From contig NZ_CDBO01000036.1 in the NCBI RefSeq assembly GCF_000819885.1, positions 55,803 through 119,802 of the forward strand: a stretch of 64,000 bases of DNA, read 5' to 3'. Shown in pieces: positions 28,784-38,096 of this stretch. Source of the stretch: Aeromonas fluvialis (lineage in GTDB: Bacteria; Pseudomonadota; Gammaproteobacteria; Enterobacterales; Aeromonadaceae). The position numbers and the translations under genes were made by a program. Under the pieces are notes generated by a model. The model did no database searches. It was not told where the DNA came from and was given only the letters and a program-made list of their open reading frames with translations. Position 1 is the first letter of the stretch, and each line of letters opens with the position of its first letter.

Positions 28784-29652
28784 GCGACACCATTCAAGTT
28801 CGTGCGATGGATGACTACTTCCACTCCCTGCTGCTCGATGAGCCGCTGGTGCTGGATGAGGTGGAAGAGGTTCAATCTGCCCCTGTTTTACCGTTGCAAC
28901 GTCAGCCCCAGAGCGTCCCCGAGGTAGTCGCCGCACCTTACCTCGAAAGCGATCCACGCCTTGCCCAGCTGGGTGAATTGCTCGCACAGGTAGGGCAAGT
29001 TCAGTTCGAAAATGATGCCTTCACCCAGGAGATAACACTCACCGCTCCGCTGGAGATTGTGGCGGAGGAGTCACTGTTGCCGGTGGAGCCTGAATGGCCT
29101 GCGGAGGTGCTGCTTCCCGAGGTTGCGGAGCCCCATACAACCATCCTGACCGAGACTGCGCTGGAGGTTGATCCGGTAGAGGCCAGTGAACCTGTTGCCT
29201 GGGAGAATATCGATACCGGTAACGAGTTTCAGGCCCTTTTCTTTGAAGTCGCGGGCGTGACGTTTGCTGTGCCGTTGACCGAGCTGGGTGGTATTCATCA
29301 GCTGGGCGAGATCAGCTCCCTCTTTGGCCAGCCTGGCTGGTACAAGGGGATCATGACCTCTCGCGAGCAGAAGATGAATGTGGTCGATACTGCCCAGTGG
29401 GTCATGCCGGGTCAGCATCTCGAGATGGATGATTACAAGTATCTGATTATGCTTGGTGAATCTCCGTGGGGATTAGCCTGCCATCATCTCAAAGGGACTG
29501 AATTGTTACACCGTGACCAGGTGAAATGGCGCCATCAGGAGGGCAAGCGCCCCTGGTTGGCGGGCATGGTCAAAGAAAAAATGTGTGCCCTGTTACACGT
29601 CCGCGAACTGCTCCTCTTGCTGGAGCGCGGGGTTAACATAGAAGGTCGCTGA
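28780..29652 (+). CDS. parP: ParP, CheW-domain array anchoring protein
   Basis: Links the ParC system to CheA. 290 aa. Residues about 1-145 are acidic, low in predicted structure and Pro/Val/Glu-rich; the C-terminal half is a CheW-like domain (FQALFFEVAGVTFAVPLTEL, WYKGIMTSREQKMNVVDTA). Overlaps parC by 4 bp. Named from family layout and position. Confidence 0.85.
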   Translation: MSDTIQVRAMDDYFHSLLLDEPLVLDEVEEVQSAPVLPLQRQPQSVPEVVAAPYLESDPRLAQLGELLAQVGQVQFENDAFTQEITLTAPLEIVAEESLLPVEPEWPAEVLLPEVAEPHTTILTETALEVDPVEASEPVAWENIDTGNEFQALFFEVAGVTFAVPLTELGGIHQLGEISSLFGQPGWYKGIMTSREQKMNVVDTAQWVMPGQHLEMDDYKYLIMLGESPWGLACHHLKGTELLHRDQVKWRHQEGKRPWLAGMVKEKMCALLHVRELLLLLERGVNIEGR

Positions 29653-29721
29653 TAACTTCTGCAATCGAGCTGTTTTATTGCTAGTTTTAGCATTAGACGT
29701 TTTCATAAAAGGAATAAAAAC

Positions 29722-30210
29722 ATGACAGAAAAGCGCAATATCGCACAGAATCTGGCCGAAGATGAAGTGCTGCAATGGGTAACCTTCCAGCTGGAGAATG
29801 AAACCTACGGCATCAATGTGATGCAGGTTCAGGAGGTGTTGCGCTACACCGAAATTGCGCCGGTGCCGGGGGCTCCTGATTATGTGCTGGGGATCATCAA
29901 CCTGCGCGGTAATGTGGTGACTGTCATCGATACTCGCTCCCGTTTTGGCCTGCCCTCCGGCGATGTGAGTGAAAACTCTCGCATCGTCATCATCGAGGCG
30001 GAGAAGCAGGTGATCGGCATCATGGTCGACAGCGTGGCGGAAGTGGTTTATCTGAAATCGTCCGAAATCGATGCTGCGCCTGCCGTTGGTACCGAAGAGA
30101 GTGCCAAGTTCATCCAGGGAGTCAGCAACCGTGATGGTCAGCTGCTGATCCTGGTCGACCTCAACAAGCTGCTCTCCGATGAAGAGTGGGAAGATATCGG
30201 TTCCCTCTGA
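29722..30210 (+). CDS. cheW: Chemotaxis adaptor CheW
   Basis: Couples chemoreceptors to CheA. 162 aa. Characteristic stretches are VTFQLENETYGINVMQVQEV, APDYVLGIINLRGNVVTVID and SAKFIQGVSNRDGQLLILVD. A 69-bp gap separates it from parP; no clear promoter was found in it. Confidence 0.95.
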   Translation: MTEKRNIAQNLAEDEVLQWVTFQLENETYGINVMQVQEVLRYTEIAPVPGAPDYVLGIINLRGNVVTVIDTRSRFGLPSGDVSENSRIVIIEAEKQVIGIMVDSVAEVVYLKSSEIDAAPAVGTEESAKFIQGVSNRDGQLLILVDLNKLLSDEEWEDIGSL

Positions 30211-30226
30211 TAAATAAGGTGATGTT

Positions 30227-30616
30227 TTGATAATCGAGATGGTTGCCTTGGGGTTGTCCCTGATTGCATTGGTGTTTGCCTCTTATATCTGGTTCAAGAG
30301 CAAGCGTAGCAAGCAGGAGTCCGAGGCCAGTGTGGCCACGTTGCAGGGGCAGTTGGAAAGCTTGCGCAAACAGATGATGGAGCTTCATACCGGCGCCATC
30401 GGCATGGGACAGCGGCTGCAGTCGGTAGAAGGGGCGATGCAGCAGGTCAATGATCGCCAGCAAGAGCTCACCCTGCAGGATCCCGAGCGACGTCTTTACA
30501 GTCGAGCGGCCAAAATGGTTGAACTGGGCGCCGATCTTGATGAGGTCATGAGTGAGTGCGAGTTGCCAAAGGCAGAAGCCGAGCTCTTGATCTCATTACG
30601 AAAAGGGCGTTCTTGA
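30227..30616 (+). CDS. DUF2802 family membrane-anchored coiled-coil protein
   Basis: Function unknown. 129 aa; the frame begins at the TTG at 30227, and its upstream spacer has AAGG. One N-terminal membrane helix (IEMVALGLSLIALVFASYIW), a coiled-coil middle, and a C-terminal helix motif (RAAKMVELGADLDEVMSECE) like the short DUF2802 proteins that follow cheW in Vibrio and Pseudomonas. Conserved position suggests a chemotaxis or pole-related role. Confidence 0.8.
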   Translation: MIIEMVALGLSLIALVFASYIWFKSKRSKQESEASVATLQGQLESLRKQMMELHTGAIGMGQRLQSVEGAMQQVNDRQQELTLQDPERRLYSRAAKMVELGADLDEVMSECELPKAEAELLISLRKGRS

Positions 30617-30620
30617 TGGG

Positions 30621-30652
30621 TCAGGAAGGCAACGGCATTCCTGATTTGTTTT
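30621..30652 (+). terminator. Rho-independent terminator after the chemotaxis block
   Basis: Stem TCAGGAA/TTCCTGA with a 10-base loop, followed by TTTGTTTT. It ends the cheW operon. Confidence 0.7.
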
Positions 30653-30669
30653 GGCCGTTTTTCTAAGCG

Positions 30670-30694
30670 TTTGTGGCGCGATCTTCGCCACAAA
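30670..30694. terminator. Second stem-loop before ccmA
   Basis: TTTGTGGCG and CGCCACAAA form a perfect 9-bp stem with a 7-base loop. No T tract follows; it may back up the preceding terminator. Confidence 0.45.
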
Positions 30695-30781
30695 TCCTGC
30701 TGATTATTGGCATCTTTGAAAAGACCCCCTTCAATACTATGTTAATATGCACGCCGCTTCTTTCCACCTGACAACACCCTC

Positions 30782-31417
30782 ATGCTGCTTCAAGTCAACA
30801 ATCTGAGCTGCGTGCGTGAAGATCGCACCCTGTTTGAACATCTCTCCTTTACGGTAGCGCCTGGCGATCTGCTGCAGATTGAAGGTCCCAACGGGGTGGG
30901 GAAGACCAGCTTGTTGCGTCTGCTGACCGGGTTGTCACAGCCATTTGCCGGCGAGGTGTGCTGGAATGGGGAGAACATTCGCCACTGCCGCGACGAATAT
31001 CATGCCAATCTGCTCTATCTGGGCCACCATGCCGGGGTCAAGGCGGCGCTGACCCCTTTTGAAAACCTCAAGTTCTATCAGCAGTTGCATCACCCTCAGC
31101 AACAGGACTACGACCTGTGGCAGATATTGGCCCGGGTAGGGCTTGCCGGTTTCGAAGAGAATCCGACCGGGCAGCTCTCTGCCGGTCAGCAGCGCCGGGT
31201 TGCTTTGGCCAGGCTCTGGCTCAGTGACAAACCGGCTCTATGGATCCTGGACGAGCCGTTTACCGCCATCGACAAGCAGGGGGTCAAGGTGCTTGAGCAA
31301 CTGTTCCTGGCCCATGCAGATCGGGGGGGCATGGTGATCCTGACCACCCACCAGGATCTCACCCTGATGCAGGGACGTTTGAAAACCCTGTCGCTGACCC
31401 CTCTATTGCAGGAGTAA
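30782..31417 (+). CDS. ccmA: Heme exporter ATPase CcmA
   Basis: ABC ATPase that releases holo-CcmE from CcmC in System I cytochrome c maturation. 211 aa. Walker [17 protein letters not shown], signature [14 protein letters not shown], Walker [13 protein letters not shown]. First gene of the ccm run; ccmB follows after 4 bp. Confidence 0.96.
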   Translation: MLLQVNNLSCVREDRTLFEHLSFTVAPGDLLQIEGPNGVGKTSLLRLLTGLSQPFAGEVCWNGENIRHCRDEYHANLLYLGHHAGVKAALTPFENLKFYQQLHHPQQQDYDLWQILARVGLAGFEENPTGQLSAGQQRRVALARLWLSDKPALWILDEPFTAIDKQGVKVLEQLFLAHADRGGMVILTTHQDLTLMQGRLKTLSLTPLLQE

Positions 31418-31421
31418 GCTC

Positions 31422-32090
31422 ATGCTGCGCGCCGTTATGCACCTTATTCATCGTGAACTGCTGATCGCCCTGCGCCAGCGCTCCGATATTCTCAACCCGC
31501 TCTGGTTCTTCCTTATTGTTATCACCCTGTTTCCACTCGGTATTGGCCCAGAGCCCAAGTTGCTGGCCCGTATTGCCCCCGGGATTATCTGGGTGGCGGC
31601 CCTGCTGGCGGCCATGCTGTCGCTGGAGCGGCTGTTTCGCGATGATTTCAGCGATGGTTCGCTGGAGCAGATGATGTTGATGCCTCATCCGCTCGGGCTG
31701 CTGGCGCTGGCCAAAGTGGTTGCTCACTGGCTGCTGACCGGCTTGCCCTTGCTGCTGATCTCCCCCTTGCTCGCCATCTTGTTGTCGCTGGACATGAACA
31801 GCTATCTGGCGGTCGTGGCCACTCTGGCCCTGGGTACTCCCGTGCTGAGCCTGCTCGGCGCAGTCGGGGTGGCCCTGACTGTCGGTCTGCGCAAGGGCGG
31901 TGTCCTGCTCAGCCTGCTAATTTTGCCGCTCTATATTCCGGTACTGATTTTTGCTACCTCCGCCATTGATGCGGCGGGGATGGGCTTGCCCTATGGCGGC
32001 CAGCTCGCTATTTTGGCCGCCATGCTGGTGGGAACCCTGACCCTGACGCCGCTGGCCGTTTCGGCCGCATTACGGGTCAGCCTCAACTGA
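31422..32090 (+). CDS. ccmB: Heme exporter membrane protein CcmB
   Basis: Six-helix membrane subunit of the CcmAB(CD) transporter. 222 aa, the family size. Typical start with HRELLIALRQRSDILNPLWF. Followed by a 170-bp gap before ccmC, unusual in this otherwise packed operon. Confidence 0.95.
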   Translation: MLRAVMHLIHRELLIALRQRSDILNPLWFFLIVITLFPLGIGPEPKLLARIAPGIIWVAALLAAMLSLERLFRDDFSDGSLEQMMLMPHPLGLLALAKVVAHWLLTGLPLLLISPLLAILLSLDMNSYLAVVATLALGTPVLSLLGAVGVALTVGLRKGGVLLSLLILPLYIPVLIFATSAIDAAGMGLPYGGQLAILAAMLVGTLTLTPLAVSAALRVSLN

Positions 32091-32260
32091 CCTCACAGTT
32101 AGTTAGATTGCAAAGGTCCCGAATGGGGTTCTTTTTGAAAAGATTAAGTTGCTGTGGATCAAGGAGAGGCTCGCTTATCGCTTTCGGGGTATTTGATGTA
32201 AACCCGTGATAGGTATGGTATGCCTCGCCAAATGATTAATAACAAAAGGTTTTGTGAGCT

Positions 32261-33001
32261 ATGTGGAAATGGTTGCACCCTTATGCCAAACCGGAGCGGG
32301 CCTATCAGCTGGCTGGTACCCTGCTGCCCTGGTTTGCTGTGATTAGTCTGCTCTCGTTTGTGATCGGCACTATCTGGGGGTTGGCATTCGCCCCCGCCGA
32401 TTATCAGCAGGGGGATTCCTTCCGGATCATCTATATCCACGTGCCTTCCGCCATTCTCTCCATGGGGGCCTACTCCACCATGGCGGTGGCTGCCTTTATC
32501 GGACTGGTGTGGCAACTGCGCATGGCGGACATGACGGTGGCAGCCATCGCGCCGGTTGGCGCCGTGTTCACCTTCATCGCGCTCTTTACCGGTGCCGCCT
32601 GGGGCAAACCCATGTGGGGCACCTGGTGGGTGTGGGATGCGCGACTCACCTCTGAGTTGATCCTGCTGTTTCTCTACCTCGGCGTGATTGCCCTCTACAA
32701 CGCCTTCAGTGACAAGGTGGTTGCTGGCCGTGCCGCCGGCATTCTGGCGCTGGTGGGGGTCATCAACCTGCCCATCATTCACTACTCGGTGGAGTGGTGG
32801 AACACCCTGCACCAGGGGGCCACCATCACCAAATTCGACAAGCCCTCTATTTCGGCCGAGATGCTGTGGCCCTTGCTCATCATGATCCTGGCATTTGCCA
32901 CCTTCCTCGGGGCCCTGACCCTGATGCGTTTTCGTAACGAGCTCTTGATGCGGGAGTGGCATCGCCCCTGGGTCAAAGAGATTGCCGAGCAGGAGAAGTA
33001 A
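32261..33001 (+). CDS. ccmC: Heme exporter protein CcmC
   Basis: Membrane protein that loads heme onto CcmE. 246 aa with six helices. The WWD heme-binding motif is WGTWWVWDARLTSELILLF; the flanking histidines lie in YIHVPSA and IIHYSVEWW. The 170 bp upstream has no gene and may hold a separate promoter. Confidence 0.96.
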   Translation: MWKWLHPYAKPERAYQLAGTLLPWFAVISLLSFVIGTIWGLAFAPADYQQGDSFRIIYIHVPSAILSMGAYSTMAVAAFIGLVWQLRMADMTVAAIAPVGAVFTFIALFTGAAWGKPMWGTWWVWDARLTSELILLFLYLGVIALYNAFSDKVVAGRAAGILALVGVINLPIIHYSVEWWNTLHQGATITKFDKPSISAEMLWPLLIMILAFATFLGALTLMRFRNELLMREWHRPWVKEIAEQEK

Positions 33002-33003
33002 GC

Positions 33004-33210
33004 ATGCACTTTGCCTCTTTCAGTGACTTTCTGGCGATGGGTGGCTACGCCTTCTACGTCTGGCTCTCCTTTGGCCTGACCCTGCTTTGCCTAGTCGGCA
33101 TCGTCATTTCTACCCGTATGAAAACCCGCAACCTGCTCGGCGAATTGCGTAGCAAGCAGGCACGCGAGGCCCGTCGCAAGGCGGCCCAGCAGATGGAGAA
33201 CACCCTATGA
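33004..33210 (+). CDS. ccmD: Heme exporter subunit CcmD
   Basis: Small (68 aa) single-helix protein that stabilises CcmC-CcmE and helps release holo-CcmE. Start at ATG 33004, 2 bp after ccmC. Membrane helix [20 protein letters not shown], then a basic cytoplasmic tail. Overlaps ccmE by 4 bp. Confidence 0.93.
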   Translation: MHFASFSDFLAMGGYAFYVWLSFGLTLLCLVGIVISTRMKTRNLLGELRSKQAREARRKAAQQMENTL

Positions 33211-33698
33211 ACCCGAGACGCAAGAAACGCCTCACCATCATCCTAGCCATCACCCTGGGTCTGGCCACCGTTAGCGGGCTGGTGCTCTATGCCCTCAGCC
33301 AGAATATCGATCTCTTCTATACCCCGAGCGAATTGGTTGAAGGCAAAGGACCGGACAAGATCAAGCCGGAAGAGGGCCAGCGTCTGCGCATCGGGGGGCT
33401 GGTGGTGCCCGGTTCGGTCAAGCGGGATCCCCAGAGCCTCAGGGTTGCCTTCCAGTTGGTGGACAACGGCGGCCATCTGGTGACGGTCGAATATGACGGC
33501 ATCCTGCCGGACCTGTTCCGCGAGGGGCAGGGCATCGTCGCTCAGGGCACCCTCAAGGATGCCACTACGGTGGAAGCCTTCGAGGTGCTGGCCAAGCATG
33601 ACGAGAACTACATGCCGCCGGAAGTGGCGGAAGCCACCAGCGGTATGCACTACAAGCCGGAATATACCGACGCGCAGTTGAAGGGATCCAAGCAATGA
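33207..33698 (+). CDS. ccmE: Heme chaperone CcmE
   Basis: Periplasmic heme carrier anchored by an N-terminal helix. 163 aa. The covalent heme His lies in [13 protein letters not shown]; the OB-fold contains [15 protein letters not shown] and [20 protein letters not shown]. Gives heme to CcmF. Confidence 0.97.
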   Translation: MNPRRKKRLTIILAITLGLATVSGLVLYALSQNIDLFYTPSELVEGKGPDKIKPEEGQRLRIGGLVVPGSVKRDPQSLRVAFQLVDNGGHLVTVEYDGILPDLFREGQGIVAQGTLKDATTVEAFEVLAKHDENYMPPEVAEATSGMHYKPEYTDAQLKGSKQ

Positions 33699-33774
33699 TC
33701 CCCGTCGCTGTCATTCCCTCGTATCGTCTTTGTGCCCCTGTCAGGGGCTCGGCTCACCAGAAAGGAACCCGTCC

Positions 33775-35730
33775 ATGATTCCAGAATTAGGACAGTTTGC
33801 TCTGATCATGGCGTTTGCCACAGCCCTGTTGCTGGGGAGCTACCCGCTGCTTGGCGCCAAATGGGGGCGTCTTGGTATGATGTCGACGGCTCGCCCGCTC
33901 GCCTATGCCCAGTTCTTGCTGCTGCTGCTGTCGTTCCTCTGCCTGACCTGGGCCTTTATCGACAACGACTTCACCGTACAGTATGTGGCCACCAACTCCA
34001 ACAGCCGCTTGCCGCTGGCGTATCGCATCTCCGCCGTGTGGGGCGCCCACGAGGGTTCCCTGCTGCTGTGGGTGCTGACCCTGGGTGGCTGGTCCGCCGC
34101 CGTTGCCCTGTTCAGCCGCCGTCTGCCGCTCGATGCGGTAGCGCGGGTGCTCGGTGTGCTCGGTCTCATCTCGGTCGGTTTTACCGCCTTCGTGCTGTTC
34201 ACTTCCGATCCCTTCACCCGTACGCTGCCCTACTTCCCGGTGGATGGACGCGACCTCAATCCGTTGCTGCAGGATCCCGGTCTCATCTTCCATCCGCCGA
34301 TGCTCTACATGGGATACGTGGGCTTCTCGGTTGCGTTTGCTTTTGCCATTGCTTCGCTGATGACCGGCCGGCTGGATGCCACCTGGGCCCGCTGGTCTCG
34401 CCCCTGGACCATGGCGGCCTGGGTATTCCTGACGCTGGGGATCGTGCTCGGCTCCTGGTGGGCCTACTACGAGCTCGGTTGGGGCGGCTGGTGGTTCTGG
34501 GATCCGGTAGAAAACGCCTCGTTTATGCCCTGGCTGGCGGGGACCGCGCTGCTCCATTCGCTGGCGGTGAGCGAGAAACGCGCCACTTTCAAGGCCTGGA
34601 CCGTGCTGCTGGCCCTGTCAGCCTTCTCGTTGAGTTTGCTCGGTACCTTCCTGGTACGCTCCGGCGTGCTGGTATCGGTCCATGCGTTTGCCTCTGACCC
34701 GGCCCGCGGGTTGTTCATTCTCGGCTTCCTGCTGGCGGTGATCGGCTCCTCCCTGCTGTTGTTCGCCTTCAAGGGCTCCCATGTGAAGAGCCACGGCAAA
34801 CACGAGCTGTGGAGCCGCGAGACCCTGTTGCTCGCCAACAACATCATGCTGGTGGCGGGTCTGCTCACCGTGCTGCTGGGCACCCTGTTGCCGCTGGTAC
34901 ACAAGGAGCTGGGGTTGGGGAGCATCTCTATCGGCACCCCCTTCTTTAACCACATCTACAGCTGGCTGATCATCCCGTTTGCCCTGCTGCTGGGGATTGG
35001 CCCGCTGTTTCGCTGGCGTCGTCAGGAGCTTGGCGAGCTCAAGGGCAAGGTGATCCTGGCCCTGGTATTGAGCCTGGCGGCCGCCTTGTTGTTGCCGCTG
35101 ACATTTGCCGAGGACTTCAAGCCCTGGGCTGCGGTGGGTATTGGCCTGGGCGTCTGGATCATTGTCACCAGTGCCCAGGAGACCTGGGTCCGTGCCACCC
35201 ACAAGCACCGCTTTGCGGTCGGCGTGCGCCGCCTTGGCAACAGCCACTGGGCCATGATCCTGGGGCACGTGGGCCTTGCGGTCAGCATCATAGGTATCGC
35301 CTGTACCCAGAACTACAGCATCGAAAAGGACCTGCGGATGCAGGCGGGTGATCGGGTGCAGTTTGCCGATTACGAGTTTGTCTTTACCGGCATTGCCGAA
35401 AAGAACGGTCCCAACTACGACGGCTTCAAGGGCGTGCTGGAAGTGCACAAGAACGGCAAGCATGTCGGTACCCTCAAACCCGAGAAACGGGTCTATACGG
35501 TGAGCCGCATGCCGATGACCGAAGCCGCCATCGATGCTGGCGTGACCCGGGATCTCTATGCTGCGCTGGGCGAGCCCCTCGACAACGGTGCCTGGGCGGT
35601 GCGTATTTACTACAAGCCATTCGTTCGCTGGATCTGGTTTGGCGGCGTCTTCATGGCTATCGGGGGTGTGCTGGCGATGCTCGACAAGCGTTACCGCTTC
35701 GGCCGTCGTGAAGAGGAGGTGAAAGCATGA
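33775..35730 (+). CDS. ccmF: Cytochrome c heme lyase subunit CcmF
   Basis: Large membrane protein that attaches heme to apocytochrome c with CcmH/I. 651 aa from ATG 33775 (AAAGGA upstream), the family length. WWD motif WGGWWFWDPVENASFMPW; many helices; a periplasmic domain near the C-terminus before the last helix. Overlaps ccmG by 4 bp. Confidence 0.96.
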   Translation: MIPELGQFALIMAFATALLLGSYPLLGAKWGRLGMMSTARPLAYAQFLLLLLSFLCLTWAFIDNDFTVQYVATNSNSRLPLAYRISAVWGAHEGSLLLWVLTLGGWSAAVALFSRRLPLDAVARVLGVLGLISVGFTAFVLFTSDPFTRTLPYFPVDGRDLNPLLQDPGLIFHPPMLYMGYVGFSVAFAFAIASLMTGRLDATWARWSRPWTMAAWVFLTLGIVLGSWWAYYELGWGGWWFWDPVENASFMPWLAGTALLHSLAVSEKRATFKAWTVLLALSAFSLSLLGTFLVRSGVLVSVHAFASDPARGLFILGFLLAVIGSSLLLFAFKGSHVKSHGKHELWSRETLLLANNIMLVAGLLTVLLGTLLPLVHKELGLGSISIGTPFFNHIYSWLIIPFALLLGIGPLFRWRRQELGELKGKVILALVLSLAAALLLPLTFAEDFKPWAAVGIGLGVWIIVTSAQETWVRATHKHRFAVGVRRLGNSHWAMILGHVGLAVSIIGIACTQNYSIEKDLRMQAGDRVQFADYEFVFTGIAEKNGPNYDGFKGVLEVHKNGKHVGTLKPEKRVYTVSRMPMTEAAIDAGVTRDLYAALGEPLDNGAWAVRIYYKPFVRWIWFGGVFMAIGGVLAMLDKRYRFGRREEEVKA

Positions 35731-36257
35731 CTCGCAAGACCTGGCTGTTTCTGATCCCCTTCGTGATCTTCTTGTTGGGGGCCGTTTTTCTGTTTAAAGG
35801 GCTCTACTCCGACCCCACCAAGCTCGAATCCGTGCTGGTAGGCAAAGAGGTGCCTGTCTTCACCCTGCAGGATATCTATGATCTCAACAAGCAGCATGAT
35901 CGCACCATCCTGACCGGTCGTCCCATGCTGCTCAACGTCTGGGCGACCTGGTGTCCGACCTGCTACGGTGAGCACACCTATCTCAAGGAGCTGGCGGGGC
36001 AGGGGATCACCATTGTCGGGATGAACTACAAGGATGAGCGGGACAAGGCGATCAAGTGGCTGGAAGAGCTTGGCAACCCTTACCAGATCAACCTCTATGA
36101 TCCCGATGGCATGTTGGGGCTGGATCTGGGGGTGTATGGCGCACCGGAGACCTTCTTCATCGACAGCCAGGGGATTATCCGCTATCGCCACGTGGGGGAT
36201 ATCAACCCCGAAAACTGGGCGGCGACCCTCAAACCCATCTTTGACGCCATGAAGTGA
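35727..36257 (+). CDS. ccmG: Thiol:disulfide interchange protein CcmG (DsbE)
   Basis: Membrane-anchored periplasmic thioredoxin that keeps the apocytochrome CXXCH cysteines reduced. 176 aa. One N-terminal helix, then a thioredoxin fold with active site WATWCPTCYGEH and cis-Pro region YGAPETFFID. Confidence 0.96.
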   Translation: MTRKTWLFLIPFVIFLLGAVFLFKGLYSDPTKLESVLVGKEVPVFTLQDIYDLNKQHDRTILTGRPMLLNVWATWCPTCYGEHTYLKELAGQGITIVGMNYKDERDKAIKWLEELGNPYQINLYDPDGMLGLDLGVYGAPETFFIDSQGIIRYRHVGDINPENWAATLKPIFDAMK

Positions 36258-36268
36258 GGGGAGTCCTG

Positions 36269-36748
36269 ATGAGAGTATTTATTGCTTCCCTGCTGCTGTT
36301 GCTGGGATGGATAGTGCAAGCGCCGGCCATGGCTGCCATCGATGTCTACACCTTTGACAACGACAATCAGGAGCAGGTCTTTCGCGAACTGATCAAGGAG
36401 CTGCGTTGCCCCAAGTGTCAGAACCAGGATATCGCCGACTCCAATGCGGGGCTGGCCAAGGACTTGCGCGACAAGACCTACCAGATGGTGCGTGAGGGCA
36501 AGGATAAAGAGGCGATCGTGGACTACATGGTGGCCCGTTATGGCAACTTTATCCTCTATAACCCGCCCCTGATGGCCTCCACCCTGATCCTCTGGCTCGG
36601 CCCGTTGCTGGTCATCGTCATCGGTCTGGCCGTGGTGGTGATGCGCAGCCGCCGGCCCCCCGTGATGAAACAACAACTGGATAACGCCCTGAGTGAGGAG
36701 GAGCGGCGTCGTCTGACCGAGCTGCTCAAAGAGGAAGAGAAACAATGA
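36269..36748 (+). CDS. ccmH: Cytochrome c maturation protein CcmH
   Basis: Periplasmic thiol reductase of the heme lyase complex. 159 aa from ATG 36269, which has GGGGAG about 8 bases upstream; a GTG at 36254 is possible. Signal peptide ending near APAMAA, redox motif LRCPKCQNQDIADSNA, C-terminal membrane helix (STLILWLGPLLVIVIGLAVV). Short form, without the fused TPR domain, which CcmI supplies. Confidence 0.95.
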   Translation: MRVFIASLLLLLGWIVQAPAMAAIDVYTFDNDNQEQVFRELIKELRCPKCQNQDIADSNAGLAKDLRDKTYQMVREGKDKEAIVDYMVARYGNFILYNPPLMASTLILWLGPLLVIVIGLAVVVMRSRRPPVMKQQLDNALSEEERRRLTELLKEEEKQ

Positions 36749-38013
36749 CCGCTTTTTGGATAGTGATTGCGGGCTTGCTGGTGCTGACGAGCCTGGCACT
36801 GGTATTGCCACTGTGGCGTGGTGAAGGTAAACAAAGCATCAGCCGTTCGGCCCTCAACAAACAGCTCTATCGTCAGCGGCTGCTGGAGATTGGCGAAGAG
36901 CGCGAGCAGGGTGTACTGGCGGAGGAGTCCGATTCGCTGGTCGAACTGCAACGCAGTCTGCTGGACGACATTCCCGACGTGGAGCAGACCGCTCGTGGCG
37001 GAAAGAGCCTGATCTGGATCCCCGGCGTGCTGGTCCTCCTCATCGTGAGTCTGGGGCTCTACTACAAGCTGGGCGCCTGGCAGGAAGTGGCCCGCTGGCA
37101 GGATGCCAGCAGCCGCATCGGCGAGCTCAGCAATCGCATTCTGGTGGAGCGCAATGCCGAGGTGACCGAGCAGGATCTGCTGGACTTTACCCTGGCCCTG
37201 CGTACCCGCTTGAAAGACGAGCCGAACGATTACCGTGGCTGGCTGCTGCTGGGTCGCCTGTCTCTGGATGGCAACGATCCCGAGATGGCCCGCGAGTCGC
37301 TGGCCCATGCCTATGAGCTGGCGCCCCAAAAAGCCATGGTGGCGGTGCCTTACGCCCAGGCTCTGATGATGACCGGGGACGAAGCTCAGGCCGACAGCCT
37401 GCTGCAGGCGGCTATTGCCGAAGAGCCGGGTAATATCGAGGCGCGCTCCGTCTATGCCTTTATGGCGCTGCAGAAAGAGGATTTTCAGACCGCACTGGCG
37501 CGCTGGCAGGAGATGCTGCCGCTGATGGAAAAAGAGACACCTCGCTATGTGATGGTGGAGCGTTCCATGGAGTATGCTCGCGCGCAGCTCAAGCAGCGCG
37601 GCATTGAGGTGACGCATCCGGGGGCGGCCAAAACAGACGCGGAGCAGGGACAGCAACTCGCAGTGAAGGAGGGGGAGTTCCCCATCCATATCACGCTGGC
37701 GGCCGGCATTCAGATACCGGAAGATGCCCATCTTTTCGTCTTTGCTGTGGTGCCTAACGGGCCGCCCATGCCCATCGCCGTGAAGCGTATCGCCGGGCCA
37801 ACCCTGCCAGTTACCCTGTCACTGGGAGATGGCGATGCCATGATGGAAGGCAGCAAGCTGGCGACCTATCCGGAGCTGCAATTCAAGGCGCGTCTCTCGC
37901 GCGGTGGCAATGTGATGAACAAGGAAGGCGCTTTTGAAGGGTTATCCGTACCGGTCAAGACGGCCGAGATCCCGGCGGCGCCGATTGACATCCGTATCGA
38001 TCACGCCCTCTAA
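36745..38013 (+). CDS. ccmI: Apocytochrome c chaperone CcmI
   Basis: Binds the C-terminus of apocytochrome c and presents it to CcmF/H. 422 aa. Two N-terminal membrane helices flank a cytoplasmic helical loop (LNKQLYRQRLLEIGEEREQG); TPR repeats cover about 145-285 (GWLLLGRLSLDGNDPEMARE, EEPGNIEARSVYAFMALQKE); a periplasmic C-terminal domain follows. Overlaps ccmH by 4 bp; last gene of the operon. Confidence 0.94.
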   Translation: MTAFWIVIAGLLVLTSLALVLPLWRGEGKQSISRSALNKQLYRQRLLEIGEEREQGVLAEESDSLVELQRSLLDDIPDVEQTARGGKSLIWIPGVLVLLIVSLGLYYKLGAWQEVARWQDASSRIGELSNRILVERNAEVTEQDLLDFTLALRTRLKDEPNDYRGWLLLGRLSLDGNDPEMARESLAHAYELAPQKAMVAVPYAQALMMTGDEAQADSLLQAAIAEEPGNIEARSVYAFMALQKEDFQTALARWQEMLPLMEKETPRYVMVERSMEYARAQLKQRGIEVTHPGAAKTDAEQGQQLAVKEGEFPIHITLAAGIQIPEDAHLFVFAVVPNGPPMPIAVKRIAGPTLPVTLSLGDGDAMMEGSKLATYPELQFKARLSRGGNVMNKEGAFEGLSVPVKTAEIPAAPIDIRIDHAL

Positions 38014-38024
38014 TATAACCCTCT

Positions 38025-38055
38025 ACCCGGCTCCCATTATGGGGGCCGGGTTGTC
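38025..38055 (+). terminator. Terminator of the ccm operon
   Basis: Stem ACCCGGC.CCC with loop around ATTAT and complement GGG.GCCGGGT, then TTGT, 12 bp after the ccmI stop. Confidence 0.7.
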
Positions 38056-38096
38056 TATACTTCTGATTAATCAAAATAAAAGTCTAGGACTTCCAT

